Shown: one piece after another, positions 22,697-33,199 of the stretch
Layout: each line of letters begins with the position of its first letter
Numbering within the stretch: position 1 is the stretch's first letter
NCBI GenBank assembly: GCA_963575745.1
Contig: CAUYUJ010005669.1
Coordinates: 835,628-899,627, forward strand
Direction: 5' to 3'
Length of the DNA: 64,000 nt
From: Prorocentrum cordatum
Taxonomy: Eukaryota > Sar > Dinophyceae > Prorocentrales > Prorocentraceae
Position numbers and translations under genes: made by a program
The notes under the pieces: generated by a model
The model's database searches: none
What the model was told of the DNA's origin: nothing
The model's input: the letters and a program-made list of their open reading frames with translations, nothing else

Positions 22697-23535
22697 ATGG
22701 AGCCTGACGAGGTGCTTGCCCCAGGGTGGCTTAATCGCTACTGCCTACGCCCCAGGAGTGCTGACGTGATAGGCTCGCATTGTCTGGACGCCTTCCCCAA
22801 GATCGCGGAAGCCAAAACGGATGCACCTGTGTCTCCCCACTGCTACGTGTCCATCAAGCTCAATGGCGGCAATAAGCTTTTGTCTGGGTCGAACCTCCGC
22901 CGCAAACCTTGCCCTTGGCAGACCAGGAGGCCAAGGCCAGGACGAAAGCGGCCAGATCTCATCGGCGAGGGGAGGAGGGTGTCACATCAGTGCCTGCGGT
23001 GCGAGTTCGGCCTGAGTGGAGGCTGGACAGCCCGATCGAGGACGTTGAGCAGGCAGCTGCTGGATGGTTCTCGGCGGCTGAGCAGTACCTGGTGGATATT
23101 TCTGAGATCCCGAAGCAAGATGCTCGTTTCTTTCAAGACAGGGCCAAGAGGATCGTCATGAAACGCAGGTACCTTACAGACCTTTCGAAAGGTATCTTAG
23201 AGCGCAACGACGAGTCTGACACCCGCAAGTGGTTGTCGGCGCTACGCCTCTGGGACTGCGTTTGTGCATCGGCAGCCTCGCCCTCGGGGCCCAAGGCGGC
23301 CAGGCCGACACACCGTCAGCGCGTGGCACAGCCGTTGCGAGATCTCGAGCTGCCAAAGCCCCTCACCGACTTCCAGTTGCTGCTGGAACCACAGGTGGAC
23401 AAGTGGATATCACTGGCTCAGCGTGGAGGACAATTGGCAGCATGGTTCCGCTCAGTGCTGGCTAGTGAGGTAGACGAAGAGGAGGAGGAGGCACGACTCC
23501 AGAGCTCGCAGCAAGGCGTGGAAGGACTTCGGTGA
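22697..23535 (+). pseudogene. LINE remnant: endonuclease tail and pre-RT region
   Basis: Two frames. The first (ATG 22697) contains APVSPHCYVSIKLNGG, which resembles the SPH-containing C-terminal strand of apurinic-type LINE endonucleases. The body of the endonuclease is missing, so the element is 5'-truncated. The second (from about 22909) runs 208 residues to a stop at 23535 with typical inter-domain sequence, including WFSAAEQYLVDI and FFQDRAKRIVMKRRYLTDL. The frame changes near 22910. It leads into the RT fragments downstream, all on the plus strand. Confidence 0.6.
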
Positions 23536-23574
23536 GTCAGCGGTCGAAGGCTCGGGTAAGTTGGCGCATGCTGT

Positions 23575-24708
23575 TTGCCGACCCAAGCGGCTGGAGGACG
23601 CCTGCCCCAAGGCAGGCAGCGGCGCCCAGGGGCTAGTCGGATCGGCAGCCATCGACGCGGTACGGTACTGGAGGAATGGGAGCAGCTGTGGATTTCCAGC
23701 AAGCGGAGTGAGGAGCTGCACCCTTTCGACTGGCCATGCGACTGGAAGCTGGGCCCGATCGGCGAGCAGCAGGTTGTCGGCGTCTGCAAGTCCTTCGGGC
23801 CGTCGACGGGCCTCGACTGGGACAATTTCCGTATGCGATTGGTGGCTTTCTTGGATGGTGTCTTTGTTACCAGACGGAGTGGGAGAAGCAGCCCACTTGT
23901 GCCATCCTGTGGGTCACCATCAGCGTCCTACCCAAGGCGGACGGAGGCACCCGACCCATCGGCCTCCTTTGTTTATGGGCCAAGATATGGAGTCGGGTGA
24001 GACGAGCATATGTCAAGAAGTGGAGGGCCACGGACGACGCTAGCTTCACTGGGGCAAGGACACGGCCTCGAATTGTGACAAAGCAACCTACTTGCACAGC
24101 ATGCTGGTATGTCATGCCAACCGGCACGGGCTCTCGGCCTTCACGGCGTTCTACAACATCCCGAAATTCTACGAGAACGTCAGCCACCAGGAGCTACGTC
24201 AGTCGGCAGTGATCTGCTGAGAGCGCTGTGTTGCCTCTACAGAGCCCCTCGCAGGGCCAGGTGAACAGGAGGTACCAGTCGACTCAGCCAGCCCGACGGC
24301 ACGATAGTGGCTAGCTGCAGTGCTGCGACGGGGGTGGCCAAGCTAGTCATGCTCACCCTGCTGCGCAGGATAGCTGTGGAGACGAGGCCCTGCCGTGCGA
24401 TCAACGTGGTTGACGACCTGACCACTGACGCGATCGGAGGGCCAACGACAGCTGTGGAGGCCACCCTGCAGAGCTTTGAGGTGGGCACGACAGAGCTGAA
24501 GGCCGAGCAATTCCCGATCAATTGGGACAAGACCCGCTACATGATCTCGGATCGGGCGCTGCTACCAAAGCTGCACGGCGATTCGAGGTGGGCGCTCGGG
24601 ACCGACAAGCTGGTCACCGCGCACCGCGACCTCGGCGGCGACTCCAACGACGGTGGCGTCCGACGTGTCGGCGCGCAGGCACAGCGCCTGGCGGCGGCCG
24701 CGACTTAG
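23575..24708 (+). pseudogene. LINE reverse transcriptase, frameshifted
   Basis: RT motifs appear in order but in different frames: a fingers motif ISVLPKADGGTRPIGLL (about 23905-23970), a motif A-like AFYNIPKFYENVSHQEL (about 24145-24200) and a motif C INVVDDLT (Asp-Asp at about 24412-24417). The frame ends in a stop at 24708, and a stop lies just after motif A. At least three frame changes make the protein non-functional as read. The QG/P motif B region is poorly preserved. A plus-strand non-LTR (LINE) RT is the best assignment. Confidence 0.75.
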
Positions 24709-24726
24709 GGTGCAGCGCTCCGAAGG

Positions 24727-25711
24727 TTGGGGCAGAGTGAGAAACATAGCCGCGTCTTTCGTGTAGGGCCTCTCGCTAAGGCCACCTGGGGATCACACAG
24801 TTTAGGGATACCCCAGACGAGCCTCCACAAGCTGCGGATCCAAGCTGTCAGGTCGTGGGGCTCCCTGCTCCCTGGGACTTCCTTGGGTTTTCGGTTTCTG
24901 GCGTCCGCTCGTCTCTGGACCAGGGATCCGCTTGCGGTGGTGATCGTCTCGGCTGTAAAAGAATGTGTAGGAGTGCCTGGGCCAAATCGATTTGCAGGCT
25001 GTGATGAGATCCTGCGTGGAGGACGTCCAGGCGGTCCAGACCCGTAAGCATCCATGGGGTCAGGTCCGACAGCCAATCGCTGCCCTCCTCCTGCTCATGG
25101 CAAGGATCAACTGGAGGTTCGATTTTGAGACCCTCTTCCTGGTGTATGATCAAGGAAATACCTAGTCGGTTGAGCGGTTTTCTCCAAAAGTTCTGCAACA
25201 CCCTCGCGCGCAGTGCCGTTCGGAGAGCGATCGAGCGCGAGGAGCAAGCGAAGCAGCATGATTTGAAGGAGTGGAGTGGCCCTGTCAATTGGTCCGCCTT
25301 TCACCTGTTGTTAGGTAGTAGATCCTCCGAGTGCTGGTCCACAGGACACAAAGACACAAAGCAGCCTTGCCGGCGCTGATGGCCAATGTGTATTGGTCCC
25401 AGGCCCGCAGCTACGCTTACACTCCAGAGACTGATAAGCTATGCAAATTGTGCGGAGATCCTGTAGGCAGTCTCTTCCATAGGAGATTATTATGTTGTGC
25501 CTTCGACGCATGGCGCCGCGAGAACCTGGATCCTGCTGTGTCCGACGCGGCTTGGCGATTAGGCCATCTCACGGGTGAAACTAGAGAACTGTTCAGTAGG
25601 TGCATACTCCCCGACCCCACGTTCTGCGTCTCGAGGCCCCCGATGGACCCACACGGCCCGTGCATTCGCCAGTTTCAATGGCCGCAAGATGGGCCGTTTC
25701 TTCATTCATGA
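24727..25711 (+). pseudogene. LINE thumb region and zinc knuckle
   Basis: The first frame (24727-25047) carries KATWGSHSLGIPQTSLHKLR, like the post-RT segment of these LINEs. Multiple stops follow. A second frame (25331-25711) contains CKLCGDPVGSLFHRRLLCC, a C-x2-C-x8-H-x3/4-C arrangement like the zinc knuckle between RT and RNase H. The order relative to RT upstream and RNase H downstream fits one element. Confidence 0.6.
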
Positions 25712-26307
25712 GGGGGCCCACGTGTTCACGGACGGCTCGGGGTTCGAGGGCAGCATGCCTGGTGCGCGCACGGCTGGATGGCCGTGGTTGTTTTGGACAG
25801 AGAAGGCCGAACCCTGGCCGCGATTTTTAGGCGTGTACCCCTCGGCGAGAGGCCAGACCAGCTGGCGCGCGACGGGGGAAGACTTTGCGGTCATCATGCT
25901 GCCTAGGAGGGCAGTCCTGGGGTCCAAAGTTCCTCTGTCCATTGACTGTGCTGCCACGGAAGGCTGTCTCCGAAACCTCAGAGGTGCGGGAGGAGGTCCC
26001 AGGTCTACCAGGGCCCCACTGGTGGGCTGAACTTGGCGATCGTTTGAAAGGTGTGAACGCTGTCAAGGTTCCTGCGCATACCCCGATGAGTGAGGTCAGG
26101 GAAGGTAGGATCTCAGACCTCCAGCGCTTCGGTAACGCGGAGGCTGACAGGCTCGCGAAGGAAGGGGCAGTCCATGGTCGTGTTTCCGAGCCTGACAAGC
26201 TCCAATTTCTTGGGTCCTCGGAGCTGGCTCGTCGGCTCGGAATGTTCTGCGCCGAACAGCGGTTTGAGTGCAGGGCTCCTGCAGATGCAGGACCACCAAG
26301 GCCTTGA
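25690..26307 (+). pseudogene. LINE RNase H domain, split by a frameshift
   Basis: All four acidic positions of an RNase HI fold can be placed: Asp in VFTDGSGF (25731), Glu in ATGEDFAVI, Asp in LSIDCAATEG, and Asp in GNAEADRLAKEGA. The first three are in the frame ending at 26030 and the last in the overlapping frame ending at 26307, so one indel between them breaks the domain. VKVPAHTPMSEVREG matches the substrate-handling loop before the last Asp. RNase H would remove the RNA strand after target-primed synthesis. Confidence 0.75.
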
Positions 26308-26543
26308 GTGGCTAAACGATGTCTCTCTAGAGGCCGTCCCTGGGCTGCGCATCCCCTCCCCCTGCTCGGGGTCCAAGGGGGCCGCTGCTGCTGCTGCGCC
26401 TCCCCCCGACCCCCCCGTTGGCCCGTCTGTCCCAGAGGCCTGCGCGGTGCCAGGGGCTTGGAAGCAACTAGGGCAATTGCTCGAGCAAGCGAATGTGTTC
26501 GAATCGGATCGTGAAACGTTTCACTGTAGCATGTTGATGTGCG

Positions 26544-26954
26544 TTGCATGCGGTAGCATGGCGCACACCAGCTCGAAACAGAGAAACCATCGCCAATCGT
26601 GTGGTCCTGCCGTCACGGGGGTCGGTGTTTCTGTCTGAACAAGTTTCGAACTGGAATGTATCCTGGGCACCGTATCCTAAGAGTTGTACGTTTGCCTACG
26701 TAGGAGCCCCGTCCCTGGAAGTCAGGGCCGAGTGGCAGCCATCCTTCTCCGCCTGGGCCCAGGGCCTCCAGGGGCCTGCGAAACATGAGGTCCCGAAAGC
26801 AGCGGCACGGCTGCTGCCCCCACCTGCCGCCGACTGGCAGCGGGTGCTGGCGCTGTACGGCCTCACGTCGGAGGCAGCAGAGGCCCTGGGACGGCAGGTG
26901 GAGGAGAGGAAGAAGGCGGGTCAGGAGGTGGATGAGGATCCTGACCTCGCCTGA
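26544..26954 (+). pseudogene. LINE C-terminal region
   Basis: A 136-residue frame ends at TGA 26952-26954. It includes LPPPAADWQRVLALYGLT and an acidic/basic tail. An upstream overlapping frame has MLMCVACGSMAHTSSKQRNH, a possible C-terminal Cys/His finger. The element appears to end just before the 12-bp minisatellite, after a T-rich run at about 26961-26971. Confidence 0.5.
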
Positions 26955-27049
26955 CCCCCCCTTTTTTTGTCTGCACGTGTGAACTGGGTCACTCCCCTCG
27001 TGGTCGGGCGCTCCCCTTCATCCCCTCCACCCTTCCCCCACCACCTTGG

Positions 27050-27350
27050 TAATCGATTGTGCAGTCGATAGTGGAATCGATAGTGAGATCGCTACAATGG
27101 GATGGGTAGCGAGATCCAAAGTGGGAACGACAGGGAGGTTGATTGTGACATTGGTTGTGAGATTGACAGTGAAATCGATAGTGAAATCGATAGAAGTATC
27201 GATCGTGAGGTCGATAGTGAGATCGATAGTGAGGTCGAACGCGTGACCTATAGTGAGATCCATAGTGAGGTCGATAGTGAGATCTGCAATGAGATCGACC
27301 AAGTGTAATCAAACATGTGAGATCAAGAGTGGGATCGATCGAACGAAATC
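27050..27350 (+). repeat. 12-bp minisatellite (GATCGATAGTGA)n
   Basis: About 24 units of 12 bp, each rich in GATC and ATCGAT. All three frames remain open because the unit is a multiple of three, giving false Asp/Ser/Glu/Ile-rich ORFs. It starts within about 100 bp of the LINE end. Confidence 0.85.
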
Positions 27351-27423
27351 GAACGCGGGGTAAATAGTGTCACTACATCGCAGCTCAGCGTTGCCATCAC
27401 AAGTCGTCGCTAACTCGAAGTCG

Positions 27424-27731
27424 CGTCATCATCATCAACACCATCAGCATCATCATCATCATTATCACCATCGTCGTCATCATCATTATCACCACCACCG
27501 CCACCACCAACACAAACATCACCATCATCGTCGTCGTCATCTGCATCATCCTTCTCATCACCACCATCATCATCAGCATCAGCATCACCATCAGCACACT
27601 CATTGCGTTTGCAAACAGTTGGTGTTCCCCCACACACCCCCCAACCTCCTTCTCACCGAAAAGAAGCAGTATATGTGTACGTCTATTATATATATATATA
27701 TATATATATGTGTATATATATATATATATGT
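27424..27731. repeat. (CAT)n and (TA)n microsatellites
   Basis: CAT/CAC trinucleotides at about 27424-27600 and a TATATA tract at about 27688-27731. Confidence 0.95.
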
Positions 27732-27819
27732 GTCGTGCTGCGCTGCAGTCGCTGCAGTCCTGACCCTGTCTGCTGTTTACTGGTCAAGAACCAACACCTG
27801 GTCGTGTGCCTCCGCCTCC

Positions 27820-28770
27820 TGGCCGCCCTAAAGTGCCCAGGATTCCCGAAGACACGCCACCAGACGGTCAAGAGGGCCCAGGAGCGCCCCAAAAGGGCCC
27901 CCCCAAAAGGCCCCAAAGAGCCCAGGACGGCCCAGGGTGGCCTCTGGGCAGCCCAAGTCGGCCCAAGGGAGCCCCAACACCCACCGAAAGCATCCGAGCA
28001 CGCTTCGAGGAGACAGCTTATCGCTGAAGCACATTTGTTTTTACATGTTCTTTGGATTGTCCTTTGCTTTCCTCCCAAAGTGTCTACATATTGCTTCTAA
28101 CAGCTTCCCAGAGGCATGAATTTGTAGCATCCCGATCGCCCAAGAGGGACCCATGGTGGCATCCAGAAGCCCAACGTCGGCCCGAGGCACCAAGAGTCTC
28201 CAAGATGGCCCCGAGGAGCCCCGTGACAGAAGGAAGCGAAATACCTTCCTTCAAGGGGCTCTTAGGCTGTACATCAAATGCCGAGGTACCTGGGGCCTGG
28301 GCCCTGGGCTGGCACACCTACCCGGATTTCCCCCCCTCCATTTGGGCACCCCCCGTCCGCGGTTTCCCTGGCTCCTCCCAGGTCGCCCAGGACAATTCAG
28401 GGCGGGCGAATAAGCGACAAGAGCGGCCCGACAAGGCCCAACGACGGCTGGAACATCTCCAAGACGGTCCAAGAGGCCCCGAAGACGGCACAAGAAGGCT
28501 CCATCATGTTCCCGAGAAGGCCCCAAGAGGCCAGCTCGCCCTATTCCCTCCGGAAAGCGCGCGCTGTTTGCATATTCGCATGTTGGGCTCTCACAGCGTC
28601 CAGGATGGCCCAAGAGACCCTCAAGATGCCCAAAAACAGCAAAAGAGGCCCCCAAGGGACCAAGCGGGCCCCAAGACGGCCCAAGAGGGCCCCAAGACGG
28701 CCCAAGAGGGCCCCAAGACGGCCCAAGAGGGCCCCAAGACTGCCCAAGAGGCGCCCAAGACGGGAAACCA
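27820..28770 (+). repeat. 21-bp minisatellite (GGCCCCAAGACGGCCCAAGAG)
   Basis: Four to five near-identical 21-bp units occupy about 28668-28765. Diverged relatives rich in GCCCAAG and GGCCCCAAGAGG extend left to about 27820. A related CCCAAGAGG-rich stretch lies at 49100-49400. The ORFs across it are periodic artefacts. Confidence 0.7.
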
Positions 28771-28845
28771 TCCTTGTATTCCAGCGATTTTTCCCTTGGG
28801 GGGGGTAACGGTCGGGGACCGCGGCGCGCACCCCCGGAGTCACGC

Positions 28846-30070
28846 CGCCTACGTCGTCGTCGTTGTCGTCGGCGTCGTCGTCGTCGTCGCCGTGGTGGTG
28901 GTGGTCGTCGTCGTCCAAGCCCACAGCGCCTGCGCACACAACACGGGCTCTGTACATCACCATGCCTTTGTGAACCAAAACTGCTGCAAACATGGTTTGC
29001 ACAACGGCGACTGCATACACCATAACAACCGTGTGCACCACAGCGCCTTTGTACATCACACTGCTCGTGCACACCACGGCGCCTGTGTGCACCACAGCTG
29101 CTGTCTCAGCACCCCCTGTGCACCACCGTGCCTGTGTACACCACGCACCTTGCGTACACCTGAAGGTACCGACGAAGCCAAACTCTGGAAAATCGCCTGG
29201 GACCCGAACGTATCAAATTCAATAATATGCGTGTTGGCTGCGATTATTTGTTTTTCTGGCCCAACGCCTGTGCGCCATAGCAGCTGTGCACAGCATGGCA
29301 ACTGCGCGCACCACGGCGCCCGTGAACTCCACGCGGCTTGGGGGCGCGCGGAACGGCGTCAGCCGAGGGACTACACGCAGGGGAAACAGGAGGAACAGCA
29401 GCATCAGCAGGAGGAGCAGGAGTGAGAGGAACCCCGCGACGGGGTCGACAACTCGGAGCCCGCACTCTTTTCCCAAGAGCACTGACAAGGTGCACACCAT
29501 CATCTCATGGCAATCACACCTCTACGGCCCCGACGGAGCCAAAGTCTGGGAAATCGCTGGGAGTCCGAATGTATCACATTCAATATGTGATCTGATTGTG
29601 ATGTTTGGTTTACGCTCGGACATTTTGAGCCCGCAGCGAATGTGAAACACAACGCCTGTGTGCACCACAAGTCTTGTGTCACCACAATGCTTGTGTACAC
29701 CACAATGCTGCGCAAGGAAGACGACGACGAAGAGGACGAATATGAAGAGGGAGGATAACAAGTATGAAAGCATGCGCCGGTACATCTTAGCCCACGGTGC
29801 ACGATTACATCATAGCGACTTGGTGCACTACGGCGATTGTGTGCATTACGGCGCCTGTGTACACCACGCGGCTTGTGATGTGTACATCACAATGCTGCAA
29901 TGCTTGCGTACACCCACGATGTCTGTGCTCCCCACAACTGCTGCTGCAACGACACTTGTGAAGTCAATTGTGTGCGCCACAACACCGGTGAACACCGAAG
30001 TGTCTGCGTACATCATAGTGCACGCCCGCGTGCACCGCGGCACCAGCAGTGCCCACGTGCATCACAGGCC
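28846..30070 (+). repeat. (GTC)n tract and 18-bp minisatellite (TGTGTACACCACAGC type), locus 1
   Basis: A GTC trinucleotide run (about 28846-28918) is followed by scattered diverged units of about 18 bp built on GCCTGTGTACACCACAG, interrupted by unique patches (about 29165-29280, 29330-29640, 29705-29790). Similar units recur at 35735-36000 in the same orientation and at 44885-45110 in the opposite one. GTGTACAC inside the unit is palindromic. Confidence 0.7.
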
Positions 30071-30250
30071 CTAGGCTGCCCCGGGGGGGGCAGGGGGGGG
30101 TAACATGTGTAATCCCTTGGGTGGGTAAAAAATGGTTTCCGGCCCAATTGTGCGGGAGCTCCAACTTACATTTCGAGCCCTTCGCCCGAAATGGACGGGA
30201 GACCACCAATAGGCCCCAAAGAGGTCCTATAAGGTCCACTCCCCTGTACA

Positions 30251-30400
30251 GTTGTGTGCGGGAGGGGATCAAAGCAAGATCGGCTCAAACTCCGCACTAC
30301 CAGCTGCGTGGTAGAAGTCTGCCTCACATGTGGCTCAGCAGCCGCAGCCAATAAAACGGGCCTTGGAAACATGTTGCCTCGACCCCCTCTCGCACACAAC
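30251..30400. mobile_element. 150-bp element with 20-bp inverted ends
   Basis: It begins GTTGTGTGCGGGAGGGGATC (30251-30270) and ends with GACCCCCTCTCGCACACAAC (30381-30400), the reverse complement at 18 of 20 positions. The interior is unique and includes CACATGTG. No clear TSD is seen and there is only one copy in the window, so the call rests on TIR architecture alone. Confidence 0.5.
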
Positions 30401-30574
30401 AAAACATGTGAGACCCAAAAATACCGATACCGCTACTCCCCGGACCTCTTTCGGGGTGCGCTCTGAAAAGGATTTCGAAGCGAATTCAGCAATGGCGACG
30501 AGGAGCTCCCAGGAGGCCAACAAAACTAGGACAACGAGGGAACGGCAGCGGTACGGGCACCTTTTCCCCATCTG

Positions 30575-30760
30575 AAATACGATGAATGTGCCCTCGCACG
30601 GGACCGCCGCAGCAGAATCCGCCAGCCTCGTGACAGGCCTGCCCCCCACCCTCAGCACCACGTCGCCCTCCGCGAGGGGCCCGTCGCAGGCGCCGCCCGA
30701 AGTCACACGGGACACCTCCACCGCGCGGGGCGGCCTCGCCGTCAGCGCGTGGCCACACAT
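30575..30760 (-). CDS. candidate exon encoding part of a PDZ domain
   Basis: The minus-strand frame from about 30760 reads RAVEVSRVTSGGACDGPL, then AEGDVVLRVGGRPVTRLADS, then GTFIVFQMG. This follows the PDZ pattern: V-x-x-V, small residues, L-x-x-GD-x-(I/V)-L-x-V-(N/G)-G, V, L. PDZ domains bind C-terminal peptides in scaffolds or HtrA-type proteases, but no partner domain is visible here. The frame continues left to 30335 without recognisable content, and exon ends are not certain. Confidence 0.45.
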
Positions 30761-30904
30761 TGTTGAGGTAAGGATGTGTGTAAAAATGTTGTGTTTGGAC
30801 TTGAGCGTTCATATAAATAGTCGCCACGCGTGATAACAGGGTGAGTACGTACCAGGTCATGTGGAGGGGGATGCTGCAACATGATATTATGAGGTAAGCG
30901 AGCG

Positions 30905-31060
30905 CGCACGCATTGCATTACTTGACAGGGGTGGCGGGGTGCCGATACTGGTTGGTCTGGGATGGTGTGACTTCATACCGACTTGGACGCTGAGGCAGAA
31001 GCACATGTGGTGTGCAATGCCCCAGGGGGTTCTGTAAGCCCTGGGTGGGAGGGTTGTCGA
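30905..31060 (+). repeat. direct repeat, left copy
   Basis: About 155 bp aligning with 31955-32105: CGCAT(T/G)G-ATTA-TTGACAGGG, then CGATACTGG, GGGATGGT-TGA-TTCA, and finally GCA-TGCCCCAGGGGG. Same orientation. It flanks the 156-bp tandem duplication. Confidence 0.6.
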
Positions 31061-31274
31061 GTCAGTTCTTGTTGGAAACAAACGATAAGGCACGCGCTAT
31101 GGCATGTGAGCTACGCGGAATAGACTACGTGGTGCAGTCCATGTGGTAATGGGCTACGAGGTGTACGATTCGTGGTGCTATTTATGTGGTGTGGCTACGC
31201 TGCACCGCGCGTGACCACCTCACACGCTCGTGCAACAATCCCACCCTCCCACCCGCACCTTGGACGACAAAATT

Positions 31275-31585
31275 CATAAGGTCGCGACTGCAGTTGCATC
31301 GTGGAGCTCGTCCGCAAATTTCATCGAGGTCACTGGCACGCGGGCCCTCGTGGCGCGGGCGATGTCCATTTTGCGGGGGACAACGCGGACGACAGCGTCG
31401 ACAAACGACGGTGGGGTGGTTGGCAAAACTCATAAGGTCGCGAGTACAATTCCAGCGTGGAGCTCCTCCTATATTTTCACCGTGCTCAATGGCTCGAAGA
31501 CGCTCGTCGCGCGCGCAAAATTCATTTTGCGGGAGGCAGCGCGGACAACGGCGTCGACAAACGACGATGAGAATGATCACGACGC
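31275..31585. repeat. 156-bp tandem duplication, two units
   Basis: CATAAGGTCGCGA occurs at 31275 and again at 31431, a period of 156 bp (52 codons), and both units end with GCGTCGACAAACGACG. Both strands stay open across it. The minus frame has a repeated VVCRRxxPRC-xPQN Cys pattern and the plus frame repeats WSSS and TTASTND. Either could be an internal protein repeat, but I see no known domain and no conclusive coding signal. Confidence 0.7.
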
Positions 31586-31954
31586 TTCCGACGGCAAAGA
31601 ATACGATGACGGCACCCCGCATGGTATTATTCAACAAACATCATGCCTCAGGCAATCGCGCGAGGGAATTTGAATAAATTCGACATGCGCGCGCGAAGGC
31701 CCCCTTGGACACGAAACTGCTTGTTCGAAAACAATGATTCCCCCTAAAAATCCGCACGGGCGCGAGAATGAAATGTTGAAGGCTTTCTGTTGGAAAACAA
31801 TTGCGTTTTATTTTTAAAGTTGCCACGCTGAAATCGAAACGAAAACAATGGTTTCGGCAAGGGGTTCGTTTTGCGCGCACGCACGTGGCCCGCATGGTAC
31901 TATTTCATAAAAAAAGGGTTCGTGCATTCAGCTCATGCTAGATCAACGCATGCG

Positions 31955-32105
31955 AACCGCATGGTATTATTTGACAGGGATGAGGGGGGGCGATACTGGG
32001 ACGAGCTGGGATGGTATGAGTTCACATGGAAAGTGAGTAAGGAGGCGGAATCATTTGTGAATTGCAGTGCCCCAGGGGGGAGTGGTCATCCTGGGGGAGG
32101 GTAGA
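31955..32105 (+). repeat. direct repeat, right copy
   Basis: Partner of 30905-31060. CGCATGGTATTATTTGACAG-type words also occur at 31613 and 31890, so fragments of this unit are scattered across 31.6-32.1 kb. Confidence 0.6.
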
Positions 32106-32116
32106 ATCTAGTGCGT

Positions 32117-32262
32117 AAAGATATGCATATACGTATATAAATGTTATATATATACATATTTATATACATACATATATATGTATATAAATGTTATATACAT
32201 ACACATACATATATATATATATACACATATATACGAACATACACATATATATACGAGAAGAA
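32117..32262. repeat. (TA)n-rich microsatellite
   Basis: ATATAT and ACATATATAT runs with TATATAAATG units. It is AT-rich and contrasts with the GC-rich surroundings. Confidence 0.9.
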
Positions 32263-32291
32263 CAACAAACGAATCTATGTCGTGCACGCAC

Positions 32292-32490
32292 GGGGCGCCC
32301 ACGAGGCGCCCACGGGCGGCAACGGGGCGAAACCTCTGCGCACCCACCCAGCGCACGGGGCGCCCAAGAGGCGCCCACGGGCGGCAGGCAGCCAAGACCT
32401 CGACGGACCCACCCGGGCGCACGCGGCGCCCAAGAGGCGTCCACGGGCGGCAACGTGCCGAAACCTCGGCGGACCCATCCGTACCAATCC
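32292..32490 (+). repeat. 66-bp tandem repeat, three units
   Basis: GGGGCGCCCACGAGGCGCCC starts at 32292, with homologues at 32357 and 32423, giving periods of 65 and 66 bp. Each unit ends with GGACCCA or GCACCCA. Both strands are open, giving Arg/Pro-rich false ORFs. Confidence 0.8.
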
Positions 32491-32672
32491 CTCAGGGGGG
32501 CAACGAAGAACCCCTAGGTGCAAGCACTGTCTGGGAAGTGGAAGAAACCTACCCAAAAAATCGTGACCCCAATCTCTGGCGATATGATGCTTCCAAAGCA
32601 GATCCGGGGCACGAGCCCCATCCCCAGGGAAGAGGTCGGGAGCTCTGGGATCACGGATGAAACAAAAACATG

Positions 32673-33170
32673 TCACAGGATATCTGGGGACAACGCCGTC
32701 GTCGGAGGCATCGTTGCGAACAGTACCGTAATCGTCGTCGTCGGCGCTGTCGCTGCCGCCGTCTTCGTCTGCGACAGTGTCGAGCTGGGCCGTCGTATCA
32801 GGCTGCGACGCCCTCTTGATAAATTCGTACATGCGTCATCGTTTGACCCGTCTTCCAAGATTGATGCACCGACTTGCTGGTCGTCGTCTATTGCGACGTC
32901 TTCCATCACTGGCGTATCCAAATCAGACTCTGAACTGAGGCGCGACGCCACTGTCGCGGGAACTTTGCGCATTGAATTCCTGGTAACCGAAGCGGAGTGG
33001 AAAACGGAAGACTCACCCCATTGTGTGAAATCTGACATATGTTTCTCAACCTGGAAGTCGGTAGGCAGATGTTGTATCTCCAAGTTGCTGATATTCCAAA
33101 CTGGCAATATCAAGCCTGTGCCAACACAATCCCGCATTGCCTTCCGCGGGATTGTGTCGAGCCTTCGCAT
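32673..33170 (-). CDS. hypothetical ORF, 165 aa
   Basis: The minus-strand frame has balanced composition with an acidic stretch (ESDLDTPVMEDVAIDDDQQ). An overlapping minus frame (to 32832) is also acidic (ADEDGGSDSADDDDYG). A plus-strand frame (32518-33192) covers the same bases, so coding direction is not settled. No domain is recognised. A perfect 12-bp stem lies at its 5' end (33124-33157). Confidence 0.2.
   Translation of the reverse strand: MRRLDTIPRKAMRDCVGTGLILPVWNISNLEIQHLPTDFQVEKHMSDFTQWGESSVFHSASVTRNSMRKVPATVASRLSSESDLDTPVMEDVAIDDDQQVGASILEDGSNDDACTNLSRGRRSLIRRPSSTLSQTKTAAATAPTTTITVLFATMPPTTALSPDIL
33124..33157. repeat. perfect 12-bp hairpin
   Basis: ACACAATCCCGC (33124-33135) and its exact reverse complement (33146-33157) are separated by 10 bases. 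No terminator-like T run follows. Function unknown. Confidence 0.6.
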
Positions 33171-33199
33171 TGTCGCTTTGGCCGCGGCCTAGGATGAGG

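Noticed and set aside
28920-30070. CRISPR-like array of short repeats with spacers
   Set aside because: Units are diverged, spacing is irregular, there are no cas genes, and the context is eukaryotic.
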